Shown in pieces: positions 44,740 through 55,795 of a stretch of 64,000 bases of DNA; position 1 is the first letter of the stretch; the number at the start of each line of letters is the position of its first letter. The notes beneath the pieces were generated by a model. It had not been told where the DNA came from. It ran no database searches and was given only the letters and a program-made list of their open reading frames with translations. Position numbers and translations under genes: made by a program. Origin of the DNA: Diaporthe sp. PMI_573. Its lineage: Eukaryota > Ascomycota > Sordariomycetes > Diaporthales > Diaporthaceae. The stretch is from the NCBI GenBank assembly GCA_021399435.1, contig JAJTUP010000015.1, positions 682,001 to 746,000 on the forward strand. Direction: 5' to 3'.

Positions 44740-47554
44740 ATGGGCGACAGAGACCTCTTGCCCGACAACTTCAAGGCTGGTCACTATGACCTGAAGCTGA
44801 CCAACCTTGACTTCAAGGACTGGTCCTACAATGGCTCCGTGACGTACGCCATTCTGCCCCTCACATGGCCTGCCCGCCGCGCCCATGAGCTTTCCCTTGT
44901 GCAGCAGCTAATCCTGTCCCAACAGCATCGCTGGAAATATCACCAAACCCACAAGGGAGATCGTCATCAATGCTCTCGAGCTGAACCTCAGGAATGTCAA
45001 GGTCTCCGCCGAGTCTGGCAAGGCCAGCAGCTCATGGAGCTCATCAAAGATCACCTACGACACCCGAGCGCAGCGGGCCGTCATCTCCTTTGACGCGGAG
45101 CTGCCCGTCTCCAAGGCCACTCTCACTGTCGACTTTGACGGCGTCATCAACCATGACATGGCTGGTTTCTATCGATCCCAGTACAAACCTGTGGTCCCGG
45201 CTGCCGCTTCCGTCCCTCGTGATGACGAGTTTCACTACATGACCAGCACCCAGTTCGAGAGTACTGATGCCCGCCGCGCCTTTCCCTGTTTCGATGAGCC
45301 GAACCTCAAGGCCACCTTCGACTTCGCCATTGAGATCCCCACCGACCAGGTTGCCCTGAGCAACATGCCCGTCAAGGATACCCAGCCGACTACGGAGGGC
45401 AGGCAGCTTGTGTCCTTCGAGAGAACGCCAGTCATGTCCACCTACCTGCTCTGCTGGGCAGTTGGCGACTTCGAGTACGTAGAGGCTTTCACGGAGCGCA
45501 GATACAACGGGAAACAACTCCCCGTGCGCGTCTACACCACCCGCGGCCTGAAGGAACAGGGCAACTGGGCGCTGCAACACGCTCCCAAGATCATCGACTT
45601 CTTCTCCGAGCAGTTTGGCATTGACTACCCGCTTCCCAAGAGCGATATCCTGGCTGTGCATGAGTTCACGCATGGCGCAATGGAGAACTGGGGCTTGGTT
45701 ACATACAGAATGACTGCTATCTTGTTTGATGAAGAGAGGTCCGAAGCCCGCTTCAGGAACCGCATCGCGTACGTTGTGGCTCATGAGCTCGCTCACCAGT
45801 GGTTCGGGAACCTCGTCACCATGGACTGGTGGGACGAGCTCTGGCTCAACGAAGGATTCGCGACATGGGCCGGCTGGTTGGCCACCGATCACCTCCATCC
45901 TGACTGGGAGGTGTGGCCACAGTTCATCAACGAGGGCTTCGAGACTGCATTGAAACTCGATGCTCTACGCTCTTCTCACCCCATCCAGGTTAACGTCCGC
46001 GATGCGCTTGAGATCAATCAGGTCTTCGATGCTATTAGCTATCTTAAAGGCTGCTCTGTCATCCGTATGCTGGCAAACCACCTGGGCGTCAAGACCTTCC
46101 TCAAGGGGGTCTCCATTTATCTGAAGAAGCACACTTACGGCAACGCCAAGACCGTGGCTCTGTGGGAGGCCCTGAGCGAGGCTTCTGGCACTGATGTTCC
46201 GGCCCTCATGAAGCCGTGGATTGAGAAGATCGGCTTCCCCGTCTTGACGTTGGCCGAAGAAACTGGCCAGGTCACCGTCAAGCAGTCCCGCTTCTTATCG
46301 ACCGGCGACGTGAAACCCGAGGATGACACAACGACTTGGTGGGCTCCCCTGGCCTTCGAGGGCAAGGCCGGTGCCGAGGGTGTCCAGGCTCTTGCTCTGA
46401 CCGCCAAGGAGGACACCATCCGTGACGTTGACGATGACTTCTTCGTCCTCAACAAGAATGCGCCAGGCTTCTACCGTGTGAACTACCCGCCCCAAAGGTT
46501 GCAGAAACTTGGGACACAACTCGACCGCCTCAGCACGGAAGACAAGATCTTCATCACTGGCTCAGCCGCCGATCTTGCCTTCTCTGGCTACGGCACAACT
46601 CCCGCCTTGCTCTCTTTCATCCAGGGCTTCAAGGATGAGACCCACTACCGCGTTCTGAGCCAGGCTCTGGACTCGATCAATGTGGTCAAGTCCATATTCG
46701 GGGACGATGACACCATAAAGCAAGGACTTGAGAAGTTCACCCTTCGCCTCATCGAAAATGCCCTGAAAAAGGTAGGCTGGGATATTCCTGCTGGGGAAGA
46801 CTTCAACACCAGCCTGCTGCGGAAGCGCTTGCTTCTTGCAGCTGGAACCAACGGACACCCTGGGTAAGTGGACATCAAATTGGAATTATGCTTGAAGTGA
46901 CATAGTCTCGAGGTACTGACCGCTTGTAGTGTGACTGAGGAGGCCCTGAAGCGATTCTCAGCGCACTCAGCCTCTCCCAAGGACAACCCATTGCACGCCG
47001 ACCTTCGCAGTCCAATCTACCGCGTCGCGTTGAAGTCTGATCCTGCCGGTACTACCGCTTTTCTAAAGGACCAATGGTACACCACGGATGCCGTCGATGG
47101 CAAGGAGGTGTGCCTTACTGTGCTGGGCAATTGCACCGACGAGTCCATCATCACTTCAACCCTCATCCCATTTGTGTTCAATCTCTCACCGCCAGCACCA
47201 GCCTCCGACTCTATTCCCGCTGGAGACGTGCACTACCTGTCGAGCACACTGGCCGCAAATCGTGTGGCTCGCCCGCTCCTGTGGCAATTCGTCAAGGAAA
47301 ACTGGGACCAAGTGGAAAAGAAACTTGGTGGCAACCCTATCATCCTGGATCGCTTCGTCAACGTTACCTTGAGCAAGTTCACAACCTTCAAGGATGTCGA
47401 GGACATCGATGCATTTTTCAAAGACAAAGACCGTACCGCATTCAGTCGCACCCTCGAGACGGCCAAGGATAAGGTCCGTGGACGAGCTGCGTACAGAGAG
47501 AGAGACGCAGATGTGCTGAAGGAGTGGTTGAGCGCCAACGGGTACACCTCGTGA
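44740..47554 (+). CDS. M1-family zinc aminopeptidase (Ape2/puromycin-sensitive type)
   Basis: Exons 44740..44843, 44926..46863 and 46930..47554 give 888 residues from ATG 44740 (MGDRDLLPDNFKAGHYDLKL). Introns of 82 and 66 nt (donors GTACGC and GTAAGT) join exons in frame. Catalytic signatures are present: HGAMENWG near residue 285 for the free amino terminus, and HELAHQWFGN near 320 with the downstream WLNEGFATW glutamate completing the zinc site. The C-terminal ERAP1-like helical domain follows. In the family the enzyme removes N-terminal residues from peptides in the cytosol. The frame is open upstream to ATG 44275, adding 155 residues rich in Ser, Thr, Arg and Pro with a hydrophobic beginning; this may be a mitochondrial presequence of a second form, as reported for yeast Ape2-type enzymes. 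Convergent with the 2EXR gene, with 176 bp between the stops. Confidence 0.92.
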
Positions 47555-47730
47555 GCAGTCGGCAATTTATGTTGTAAACGTCGGGATGACGAGGTCAAAA
47601 GTTTGTGGGATTCTCATGCTTGCCTCCTTACAAGTAAATTTGACTAGGTATTAAAAATATCTATGTATTGAGACCTTCTCTTTTGAGGCCGTGTCGAATG
47701 ACCGTCGCAACGAAGGAGCATAGAGCTGTC

Positions 47731-49059
47731 CTACCCATTGACCTCCTCGTCCTCAGCGACCAGTACTCTCACTCCCTTGAATCTCGCTCTTTCTTTTGTA
47801 TTCTGACCGACCTGCTCGTCATCACCCATCCAATTGCCCTGTTGCATCTTGACAACCTCGGCGAACATCTCTCCAAACACGAACCCAGGGTGTTCCTCAT
47901 GCCACCCCATCTTTTCCAGGTCAAAAACCTCCCTCCAGACCTTTCCCACGCCTTGGATCACATCTGGCTCCCTCATCTTCTCCTTCTTCCATGCCTCTCC
48001 GTTCCGAAGGGCCCGGTACAGACCCTCGTCGCTTCTGTCCATCAAATCCCGCGCCCTCAGGGAAGAGGGCTGAGAGGGCTGAGGGTCGCAGCGGCCCGCG
48101 CGGTAGTCAACCAGGTACAGCACCTCGAGGTCATGCTGCATCGTGCAGGCCAGGAACGCAATATCCTGCATGATCAAGCTGGCGTCATCGATGCCACCGC
48201 CAGTCTCCTCCTCCTCTCCTCCCCCCTCCAGCATCTCCGCCTCCTCTGCGCCATCCTCACCTCCCTGCTCCTCCCCGCCGCCCTCACCGCCCACCACGCG
48301 CGCCCCGAGGTCCGGCCACAGCTGCGACACGTCGATGGCGACCCTCCGAGCCCTGTGCAACGCCCCCGCCAGCTCCTGCGACCAGACGCTCTCGAAGATG
48401 GCGCTGACGGGGCTCGTGAGGCGCCGGGAGCCGTCCGGGAAGCGGAAGGCGGGAGGCACGAAGCGCAGGTGCAGCACGTCCTGCGTGTTGTCGTACGTGA
48501 CGCTCGCGCAGCCGCGGGCCGTGCTCGGCGCCCCGAGGTAGATTGTGTTTGTGTCGCCGCTGGTACTGCTGCTGCCGCGGCCTGTGGTTGACCTCCGCAC
48601 CGTTGCTGCTGCGTCGATGCAAGTTGCCGAGAGGCTGCCGCGGAACTTGTACATTGACGGGTCGGTGCGGAAGAGGGCCCCTTGCGCTGTGCTGTTTTCT
48701 TGGGATGAGAGATCGTCTGTGGTGGTTGTGGAGAGTGGGGATAGGTAGAGGGTGTCGGTGACCTCGTCGAGGTATATTACTTCTCCTCCCTTCGAGAGGC
48801 GTGTATCTGTGTCTTCATTATTGTTGTTGTTGCCGTCGTCACCGTCGTCGTCGTCGATATGAGACTCGGAAGTTGGTGATGCTATTGTCATCTGCGCAGA
48901 CTCGGAAACGCATGGCGGTACGCAGACATCGAAGAGGTGCATCGATGGCTGGCAGGCTATCGTTGACTCCCATATCTGCAGCTGAAGCTCTGGTGGTAAT
49001 TCAGCGAACTTGGTAAAGGATGTGAGAGAAGACGTCTCGTTCTGGCCTGCAGTAACCAT
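47731..49059 (-). CDS. 2EXR-domain protein
   Basis: A single frame of 442 residues from ATG 49059; the frame opens slightly upstream, but without an ATG. The N-terminal part has the fungal 2EXR pattern KFAELPPELQLQIWESTI followed by MHLFDVCVP. A long Asp/Asn/Ser/Thr-rich insertion follows. The middle has VSAIFESVWSQELAGALHRARRVAID, resembling the second half of the module, and an acidic Glu/Gly stretch near residues 275-300. The domain is abundant in filamentous ascomycetes and has no established function. The C-terminus is helical and charged. Confidence 0.75.
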   Translation of the reverse strand: MVTAGQNETSSLTSFTKFAELPPELQLQIWESTIACQPSMHLFDVCVPPCVSESAQMTIASPTSESHIDDDDGDDGNNNNNEDTDTRLSKGGEVIYLDEVTDTLYLSPLSTTTTDDLSSQENSTAQGALFRTDPSMYKFRGSLSATCIDAAATVRRSTTGRGSSSTSGDTNTIYLGAPSTARGCASVTYDNTQDVLHLRFVPPAFRFPDGSRRLTSPVSAIFESVWSQELAGALHRARRVAIDVSQLWPDLGARVVGGEGGGEEQGGEDGAEEAEMLEGGGEEEETGGGIDDASLIMQDIAFLACTMQHDLEVLYLVDYRAGRCDPQPSQPSSLRARDLMDRSDEGLYRALRNGEAWKKEKMREPDVIQGVGKVWREVFDLEKMGWHEEHPGFVFGEMFAEVVKMQQGNWMGDDEQVGQNTKERARFKGVRVLVAEDEEVNG

Positions 49060-50533
49060 CTTTGCTGTGACCAATGTCTTCAATTTGCTCGACGGTGTGC
49101 TAGCACTCAAGGAGAGCACTTGACGCAAGCATTAATTGATATTCTATGTATTTGGTGCAAGAGGTAAGAGTTCGGCAGCGATCGCAGGAGGCAAGACATG
49201 ATATAAGTAATACCAAGCTGACAACATGTTCCTCAAACAAATGCAGCTTGAAGCATATCCAGGCTTCCGACACAATCAGAGACCCCGTCTCAGGCCGAGC
49301 GGTCGGATGAAGATCATGTAAACAAGAGCCGAAAGTTACTGGATGGCAGAGCCCAATTGAAGATCGTCTGCCGGGCCATGATATTAGTCGCGTCCAGTTA
49401 TTGGGGCCGAAACAAGTAACAAGGGCCGACTGGCGGCCGCGCCTGTGTCGGCCACCATGATGTTGTTGATTTGATAGGTCAGAACAGGCTCGGCCGATTT
49501 GATCTGCACCTCATAAATTCGAACTGTGAGCCCTGAGTTTCCAATAGGTATTGTGGTTTCGAAAATCTTAGTTTTGCGGGCTCAATCGCAGCCAGTGGTC
49601 GCCGGGCGAAAAACCAGTCTTGAAGAAGGTACACATTTGTCCTCCTTTTGTTGGCCACGCAGATGCACCGCCACGCTTCGGTAAGGGGCGAAAAATCAAG
49701 AGCTTACATGATCCTCTCACGAAAATGGACGGACTGGAGAATATGAGCTTGCTCCCATTCTAGGATCTAATGCTGTCTTCTGTTGAGGCAGCGTTTCGAA
49801 CTACAGCGAAACCAATGTGTGGGCTTGACAAAGGCGAGTTAGAGCGCGGATCAAATCTAGGTAATACCCATTGCACCATATGGAAAGGGGTGAAAAGGGC
49901 AAAAGTTTAACAGTTGTGCTCGGAATGAATTCATTCAACGGTCCTGTTAGCTTGCCCTCATCTATCCCAGAGGCACGGAGAGGTTGAAGTACTGTACCAT
50001 TTTCTGATTTTCTGCAGAGGGTAACGCAGATGTCAGCTTCTTGTTCAGTTACACAAAAGAGCGCGCATAACAATGTGTGGATATGCATGACCAAATATCC
50101 TCAACACTAAAATTATTTTCCGTGCTCCAAGCATGTTTTCTCGTGGTTACCACGTTATTATTATCCGTCATTTACATCCGTCTCACAACCCACGCGCGTG
50201 GTGGGCTGACGGCGTGCAGCTTCAACGCCCAGGGACCCCTGTGACGTCAGTTTGAGTTTGCTTAACTACTTACTTATTCTGTCACCCGCCGATCTGTCGA
50301 GGGTCGTCATCCGCAGACGAACACCCAAGTACAAGCATATATCTGTATTGATTGCACATCAACAGGCCTCCATTATTCCACATATCTTACCAAACCAGTT
50401 ACCATCTAAATATTCCCCCTGCACCACAGCCAAAATACGCCACTAGCCCCAAATCTCAGCCACGGTACGTCGTGCACATCCAGCGCGCCGACAGAGACAC
50501 TCACGCCCACAAACACGTTCTCGCCAGGAAGAC
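49060..50533. other. Divergent intergenic region before the NTF2-like gene
   Basis: 1.5 kb, A/T-richer than the genes, shared upstream of two divergent genes. No frame, RNA gene or repeat worth noting. Confidence 0.45.
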
Positions 50534-51028
50534 ATGCCAGCAGGCCATTCCAACTCCATCTTCGAGAGCAATCGTAGAGCAGCTAGGGATGGCGAAGCCT
50601 TATTATGGGGTGCATTCTGCGACGAACCCGGCACTGCCGCGGAATACATCGAGAAGGACTGCGTCGTGATGAACCCACTGCTCCACCCAGACAAGTCCTT
50701 CGAAGCACTCACGGAAGAGTCAGACCCCTCGCTGTCCGACGCCCTGGAGAAGCTGGCCCTGTCCAAACACCGGTGGACAAGCTACGTTATGCACAGACAT
50801 GACCCCACGCCGGCCACCGCCAACGTCGAGATGTTCGCGGTGCAGATCATGTACAGGATGACGCTGATCCGGGAGACGACCCACCGGCACCATAACAGGC
50901 ACGGCAAGGTGGACGGGGAGAAGAGCAAGCCTGAGCTGCAGAAGGTCGATGCGTTCTGCACGAGCACTTGGAGGCAGGGCTCAAGCGGAGGCTGGAAACT
51001 TTGCTCGCAACAGTTGATACCCGTGTAG
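50534..51028 (+). CDS. Small NTF2-like/SnoaL-type protein
   Basis: A single frame of 164 residues. It starts with a short helix (IFESNRRAARDGEALLWGAF), as in NTF2-like proteins. The end pattern VDAFCTSTWRQ and GGWKLCSQQLIPV matches the typical last two strands of the NTF2-like cone fold. No catalytic signature stands out. Such proteins act as small-molecule-binding or isomerase-type modules, or as binding partners. The assignment rests on overall pattern, so it is tentative. A downstream 51.0-51.4 kb stretch holds no further gene. Confidence 0.6.
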   Translation: MPAGHSNSIFESNRRAARDGEALLWGAFCDEPGTAAEYIEKDCVVMNPLLHPDKSFEALTEESDPSLSDALEKLALSKHRWTSYVMHRHDPTPATANVEMFAVQIMYRMTLIRETTHRHHNRHGKVDGEKSKPELQKVDAFCTSTWRQGSSGGWKLCSQQLIPV

Positions 51029-51408
51029 CGTCTCACGTTGAGACTGTGTGGTGTCTTTGATGGAGCCCGTCTTTGTTCAAGTTTCTGCTCACACATGTAT
51101 TACGTGTCGATGATTAAGCGTATTCACAGAAAGGGAGTTTAATATTAATGGCTCTTGTGTTTTACAAGAAGTGGGTTCATAAACAATGCCTCAGTAGAAG
51201 ACGAACACATCCTGACGGTGCATCGCCTATCAGAGTCTACCGGGGCGCTGTGTCGCGCTTTCATACAGGCCGATTGTACCATCCTTAGACCATCTTGTCC
51301 TCAGCCCAAGTTCTCTCATGCTTGTGTCAAGTCCAACTACACATGCATGAGTTTTGCTGTGGATGCATAGAAAGACTATGTGAGAATGAAGTCGTAAGGC
51401 CTACAGTC

Positions 51409-52334
51409 TTACAACTCAACTTTAGTTCCATCGCCTGGGTCCACCTTCAAATCGGCGGGCTGGCTGGTGTGTTCTTTCACGTAGTTAAAGTCAATATAAC
51501 CTGAAGCAACGGCGAATTTCTTCAAGGGGCTGTCGTCAGGAAAGCTATGAAACCATCGAATTAGTAAATTCAGGCGACATTGTCAGGCCCGAGCTCCAAC
51601 AGAGGCCAAACTCACCGGAGCAACATCTTGGCAAGCGCACGCTCTCCAAACAGGAATGCCGCATGGATTCCAACGATGACGGGTACGCCAGCCGGGACGC
51701 CGGCCTCCCACACGGCCAGAGACGCAGAGAAAACCATGGTGAGCTCAAATCTCGTAGACGCGTTCTTCATCTGCCCCAGGCGCGGTTCAAACATTGGGAG
51801 GCTTTTCTCAACCAGCCGGAACCAACCGAACCAGTTGAGGAACTTGACACTGGCCCTGAAGAGCCCGGCGTCCTTGCCCCCGAACCAGGACGCGGCGAAC
51901 ACGACAGCGTGCATCATGACTGCCCCCTGGAAACCAGTCCGGATGATCGCTGTCGAGTAAGGGCTCCTGGACCGGTGGAGCTCAAGGAGGAACGAGCTAA
52001 CGTTGAACAGCGAAAAGAGGACGAGGTCGGTGCTGTCGGGCTTGGGCCACACGCGCAGCGCGGCGTAGCGGGCGTGGTAGCGGAGGACGTACAGCGGCCC
52101 CACGAAAATATGGAGGATCATGGGGACGTAGGGGTACCCCCTGGCACGGGTGAGTTTGGCCGAAGAGTACGAAAAGGTCTGGAAGAGGAATGGCGAGTAC
52201 AAGACCAGGACAAACAGCGTTTCGAGTTCGGGGCGGTATCTTGAGAGGGCGGAGAGAGTCGACTGCGCCAGCCATTGCATCTGGAGGCCCAGTGGGCCTG
52301 AGATGGGGCTAGACGGTTTCGTGGTCGAGTTCAT
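51409..52334 (-). CDS. Multispan membrane protein of unknown function
   Basis: Exons 52334..51616 and 51544..51409 (minus) give 284 residues; the 71-nt intron (GTGAGT donor, TTTCATAG acceptor) keeps the frame. Four to five hydrophobic helices are visible: ETLFVLVLYSPFLFQTF near 38-55, YVPMILHIFVGPLYVL near 70, VLFSLFNVSSFLLEL near 105, AVMMHAVVFAASWF near 138, and VPVIVGIHAAFLFG near 220. The last exon encodes a hydrophilic tail. I do not recognise the family. It may sit in an internal membrane; there is no signal peptide. Confidence 0.7.
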
Positions 52335-53167
52335 GGCGAAGTATTATTGTCACGCGTTTTTGCTCTTGTGGCGAGGGTGCTTACACGAGTCCTCCGGATA
52401 AGTTTGAGGAGGTTTGTGTTGGGCATTGTGAAGGAGGCGTTCACAACATCTTGAGCCAACCAACCTCCTTTCAAATACCCAAGGTATCATTCGCAGATAC
52501 ATGTCGACTCATCGGGGTCTGTTCCGGCCTTGCCGTTTCATGAGTTGTTAGGGCTGACAGCTGAGGGGGAGGAGCCAACGCTATGAATCTAGGCACGATT
52601 TAAGCCAGCCAATAAATCCTTAAGCTTCCTGCATTGTCTTTGTGGGGCGTAGATCGACCATTAGGTGGAAACCATCGCACCAACAAGTGCATGGGCCGGG
52701 GTGAGCCACACTGCAAGATCGGTTCTTCATGAATATGATCCTAGAAGCGAGGCGCCGCTGAAGACTGCTGGATGGTGACACGGACCAAAAACTCCCCGAA
52801 GAGATGGAAGTGTTGGTCTGGCGCACGTTCCGGCACCTTGTCCAATACTTGCTATAGCCGGACGATGCCGACAACTTTCGCTGCAGACAAAGACAAGCAA
52901 AACGTTTCGTGGCATTACTTGGCCGCGATGTTACTAGTACGCTGTGGTGATTACTAGTACGCTCTGGTGATTACTAGTACGCTGTGGTGATTACTAGTAC
53001 GCTGTGGTGGACCACGACGTTGGAGAAGTTAGCTGCCATGGAGCTTTGATATTGAAGTAGGCTACTATCGCGCCCATTCGCAAGTCAGAAGATAGGCTCT
53101 TGCTTTCCCTAGAAGCTAGCGGCCGCCATGGCGCAACATGTGCAATGCGGAGATCCAAGATCATTGC
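52335..53167. other. Intergenic region with 20-bp tandem repeat
   Basis: 0.8 kb between the start of the membrane-protein gene and the stop of the DUF1308 gene. It includes the promoter of the membrane-protein gene and a four-unit tandem repeat. No gene seen. Confidence 0.5.
52931..53010. repeat. 20-bp tandem repeat, four units
   Basis: Four head-to-tail copies of a 20-bp unit (TTACTAGTACGCTGTGGTGA). Copy 2 differs by one base (CTC for CTG) and copy 4 by its last base. The perfect 20-bp register and near identity suggest recent expansion. It lies about 160 bp beyond the DUF1308 stop codon, probably in or beyond that gene's 3' untranslated region. Confidence 0.95.
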
Positions 53168-55042
53168 TCAGTCCGACAAGGAGCGCTGTGACGCGTTAGA
53201 GCTGTCCACGGCCTCCCTATGCCGCCGGCTGTTCTGCTTCCTGAGCTGCTTCTGGTCCCATTTAACAGGGACACCCATGCTGGGGCCCCAAGTTCCAGCT
53301 GCCTTCATGGACTTGGCCTCCTTCGTCCTCGCTTCCTTCCTCTCGTGCTTGGCGTCTTTGATCTCGTTCCATTTGTCGGTCGGACATGGCTTTGCGGTGT
53401 TGAGACTGATGGCAAGCGCTGAGAGGTACAACCTAGGCCCAACTTCCAAGGGGCTTGTGCGTTCCTGGTCAACACAAATTAGTTCCGGCACACAGTGCGG
53501 CCAACTCCCCATGGTTAATAGACTTACCTTGTCAACAGTGGCATCAACCAGTCTTGTATTCAGACTGTTGGCCGAGACAGTGGTAATGTCTTGCATCCAG
53601 CCCCACAGGTGACAGGAACGGTTGTATGGCCGGTCCAGCTTCTCCCAGACCTTGCTTGCTACGGGTGGCAACTTTCCAGCTTCGATCAGCGAGGCATAGT
53701 CTTTGTCGTCAAAACCATCCTCCCCTATCATCAGAATCGGAAACTGAAGGTCATCGGGCACTGGGTATGTCGATAGTTGTCGCCATCCGTCGAGCTGATT
53801 CTTCGGTGCTGCATGAGTGGATTGATTATCAGTGGCAACCTCGTCATGACCACTGCCATTCGAACGCGGGCTTTGGCTGTGGCGCAGAATCTGGATGCCT
53901 TCTTGTATATCCTTCCACCCAAACATTATTGCAGCTCGTATTTTGGTAGTATCTGTGCCCAAATCATCCACTATGTTGCAGAACTCTCGAGCGACTTCGT
54001 AGGTACACTCTAGCCGCCTCCCTCTCAGAGCATTGTAGACGATCTGCAGTCTCTCACCGGGGGCGTGTGCTTCATCCTCGAGATGAGACAGTGTCTGCAT
54101 TGAATACCATTCCTTGGGCTCGACCACAGCGTGAGCAATGTCAGATGCCAAGGAAAGGAGAATGGTCAGCTCCAGGTTCACGATAGTTGTCAGCCGGTCC
54201 AGATTGGTGTCCCGGAACATGTTGGCAAACGCCATTGCTAGAGGAGGAATAGGAGTTTCCAAGAATTTGCTGTTTGAGCAATCCACAATGATCTCGACAT
54301 CTCCCTCCTGTTTCTTGGAAGTCCCCAGACAGCGTATGCGGTTGAGCAGTTTGTCGATCGCTTCGATACGTCCCTCTGTAAGATTTGGCAGGGCCAAGCG
54401 AACTCGCGGGATTCGAGTATTGCAACGGTTCGAGCGTGCTGCTTTGACAAGTTGGCTGGCGGTTTTCACAATGCCGATTCCTGTGTTTTCGCCGTCACTT
54501 GCGTCGGAATCCTCGTCGGTTGAGTCGTCGGGATTCCAGCCTTCTTGTGCCATTTGGTATATGAGCTTCTTCTCAGTCACCACGGATACTTTGACCCATT
54601 CGGTACCGTTCTCGACCACAGCGTCGACAGTGGTCCCGAGTTTTGAAGTGTTGCCACTGAACCTTCGACGGAAAGCCATCAGGCCATGAGTGCGCTTGAT
54701 TGCATCCCACTGCTCCAGGTGAGGACCCAGGCCGCAGCCCTGGATGATAGCAGTGTCCTTCTTATTCCGCTCCTCTCGAGATTGATCATCGGATCCGCTC
54801 GAGTGTATGCCCTCCCTTGCCTTCAGAACGCGCTGAACAGAGTTCCCCGTGCCCCGTACGGATGTCACAAATTCGTGTATTCCTGGCAATGGATCTGCCA
54901 ATTCCCGTCGCTCAAGCTTAGTAGCATTAGCTAGCCTTTGCTTGTACGCAGCACTGAGCGCGTCTAGCTCCCCAATCAGGGCTTGGATGCTCTCGAGCGT
55001 GGCACGGCCGAGGGTGACGACATGATCAACCTCGCTGTCCAT
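53168..55042 (-). CDS. DUF1308-domain protein
   Basis: A single frame of 624 residues from ATG 55042. The N-terminus is a long helix (about residues 1-65). The conserved DUF1308-type core includes TEWVKVSVVTEKKLIYQMA near residues 150-170, an acidic DSTDEDSDASD stretch, and a later block with VEIIVDCSNSKFLETPIPPLA and TIVNLELTILLSLASDIAH. The C-terminal part (about 420-624) is less conserved and ends in a basic, Gln/Lys/Arg-rich tail. The family (human C7orf25-like) is described as PIN-like but has no proven nuclease role. A telomere-type repeat lies about 400 bp upstream. Confidence 0.7.
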   Translation of the reverse strand: MDSEVDHVVTLGRATLESIQALIGELDALSAAYKQRLANATKLERRELADPLPGIHEFVTSVRGTGNSVQRVLKAREGIHSSGSDDQSREERNKKDTAIIQGCGLGPHLEQWDAIKRTHGLMAFRRRFSGNTSKLGTTVDAVVENGTEWVKVSVVTEKKLIYQMAQEGWNPDDSTDEDSDASDGENTGIGIVKTASQLVKAARSNRCNTRIPRVRLALPNLTEGRIEAIDKLLNRIRCLGTSKKQEGDVEIIVDCSNSKFLETPIPPLAMAFANMFRDTNLDRLTTIVNLELTILLSLASDIAHAVVEPKEWYSMQTLSHLEDEAHAPGERLQIVYNALRGRRLECTYEVAREFCNIVDDLGTDTTKIRAAIMFGWKDIQEGIQILRHSQSPRSNGSGHDEVATDNQSTHAAPKNQLDGWRQLSTYPVPDDLQFPILMIGEDGFDDKDYASLIEAGKLPPVASKVWEKLDRPYNRSCHLWGWMQDITTVSANSLNTRLVDATVDKVSLLTMGSWPHCVPELICVDQERTSPLEVGPRLYLSALAISLNTAKPCPTDKWNEIKDAKHERKEARTKEAKSMKAAGTWGPSMGVPVKWDQKQLRKQNSRRHREAVDSSNASQRSLSD

Positions 55043-55795
55043 GAGTCCAGATTCAACGTTTGCCTCGTACTGAATCTATATGCTTTTTGGTCCGTGCCGC
55101 GCTATTTACCAGACCAAGATGGAACCCAAAAGGTGACTCGCTTGAATGTGCTCGTAGTATAAAGCAATGCAGCGGATGAATTATTGATTATCTGCCGTCT
55201 TGTGGTGAGGGCAAACGGCTCACTGAGCCTCAAGCCAGTGGTCGCTCGCGAATAGCCCCTTATGAAAACGGCCAAGTCCTTTTGAATAGAGCAACGCGAT
55301 ATCAGGTACACATGAGATCTCGTTCAATGACTGTTGTTGTGGTGGCGACGATATGACTCCAAGATGTGTGCTCCAGTGGAGAGAAATTTGTCCTTGACTC
55401 ACTGTGGATAGATGATTTACCAGGCGCCATCAGGGCGGTGTTAGGGTTAGGGGGATCTAGGCCTCCCCCCATTTAGCCTACCTGGGTAGGTATAATGCAA
55501 TTAGAGACACAAGTCCAAACGTTTCTTCTGAACAAAGTTGAGATAGCACAAAATACTGCAACTTCATGGTTTCGACGAATACGCTCATTACTTCTGTTTT
55601 GATTTACCTGGTCTGCCTTGGTCGTCTGAATGAGGAATCAGCCCTAGTGAACTTCATGTCATTCACCTGACCACTATTGGCGCATTGCATATTAAACAGT
55701 CAGCATAAGCATATTTATTTTCAAAAGCCGAATTACACACGGATGAAAATGCCAAAGAAAATTAAGATCGTGTTTTCATCCTATATGCTACCTTC
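55043..55795. other. Intergenic region upstream of the DUF1308 gene
   Basis: 0.75 kb, A/T-rich, between the DUF1308 start and the stop of the SNF2-like gene. It contains the telomere-like repeat noted separately. No gene seen. Confidence 0.5.
55441..55454 (+). repeat. Short interstitial telomere-like repeat (TTAGGG)2
   Basis: TTAGGGTTAGGGGG on the plus strand, the telomere unit of filamentous ascomycetes. It lies about 400 bp upstream of the DUF1308 start, in non-coding DNA. Two units could arise by chance, mark a repaired break, or bind a TTAGGG-binding promoter factor such as a Tbf1/Teb1-type protein. Confidence 0.6.

Noticed and set aside
47731..49128. Longer start for the 2EXR protein at 49128
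   Set aside because: The upstream part begins with TTG, not ATG; ATG 49059 is the first true start.
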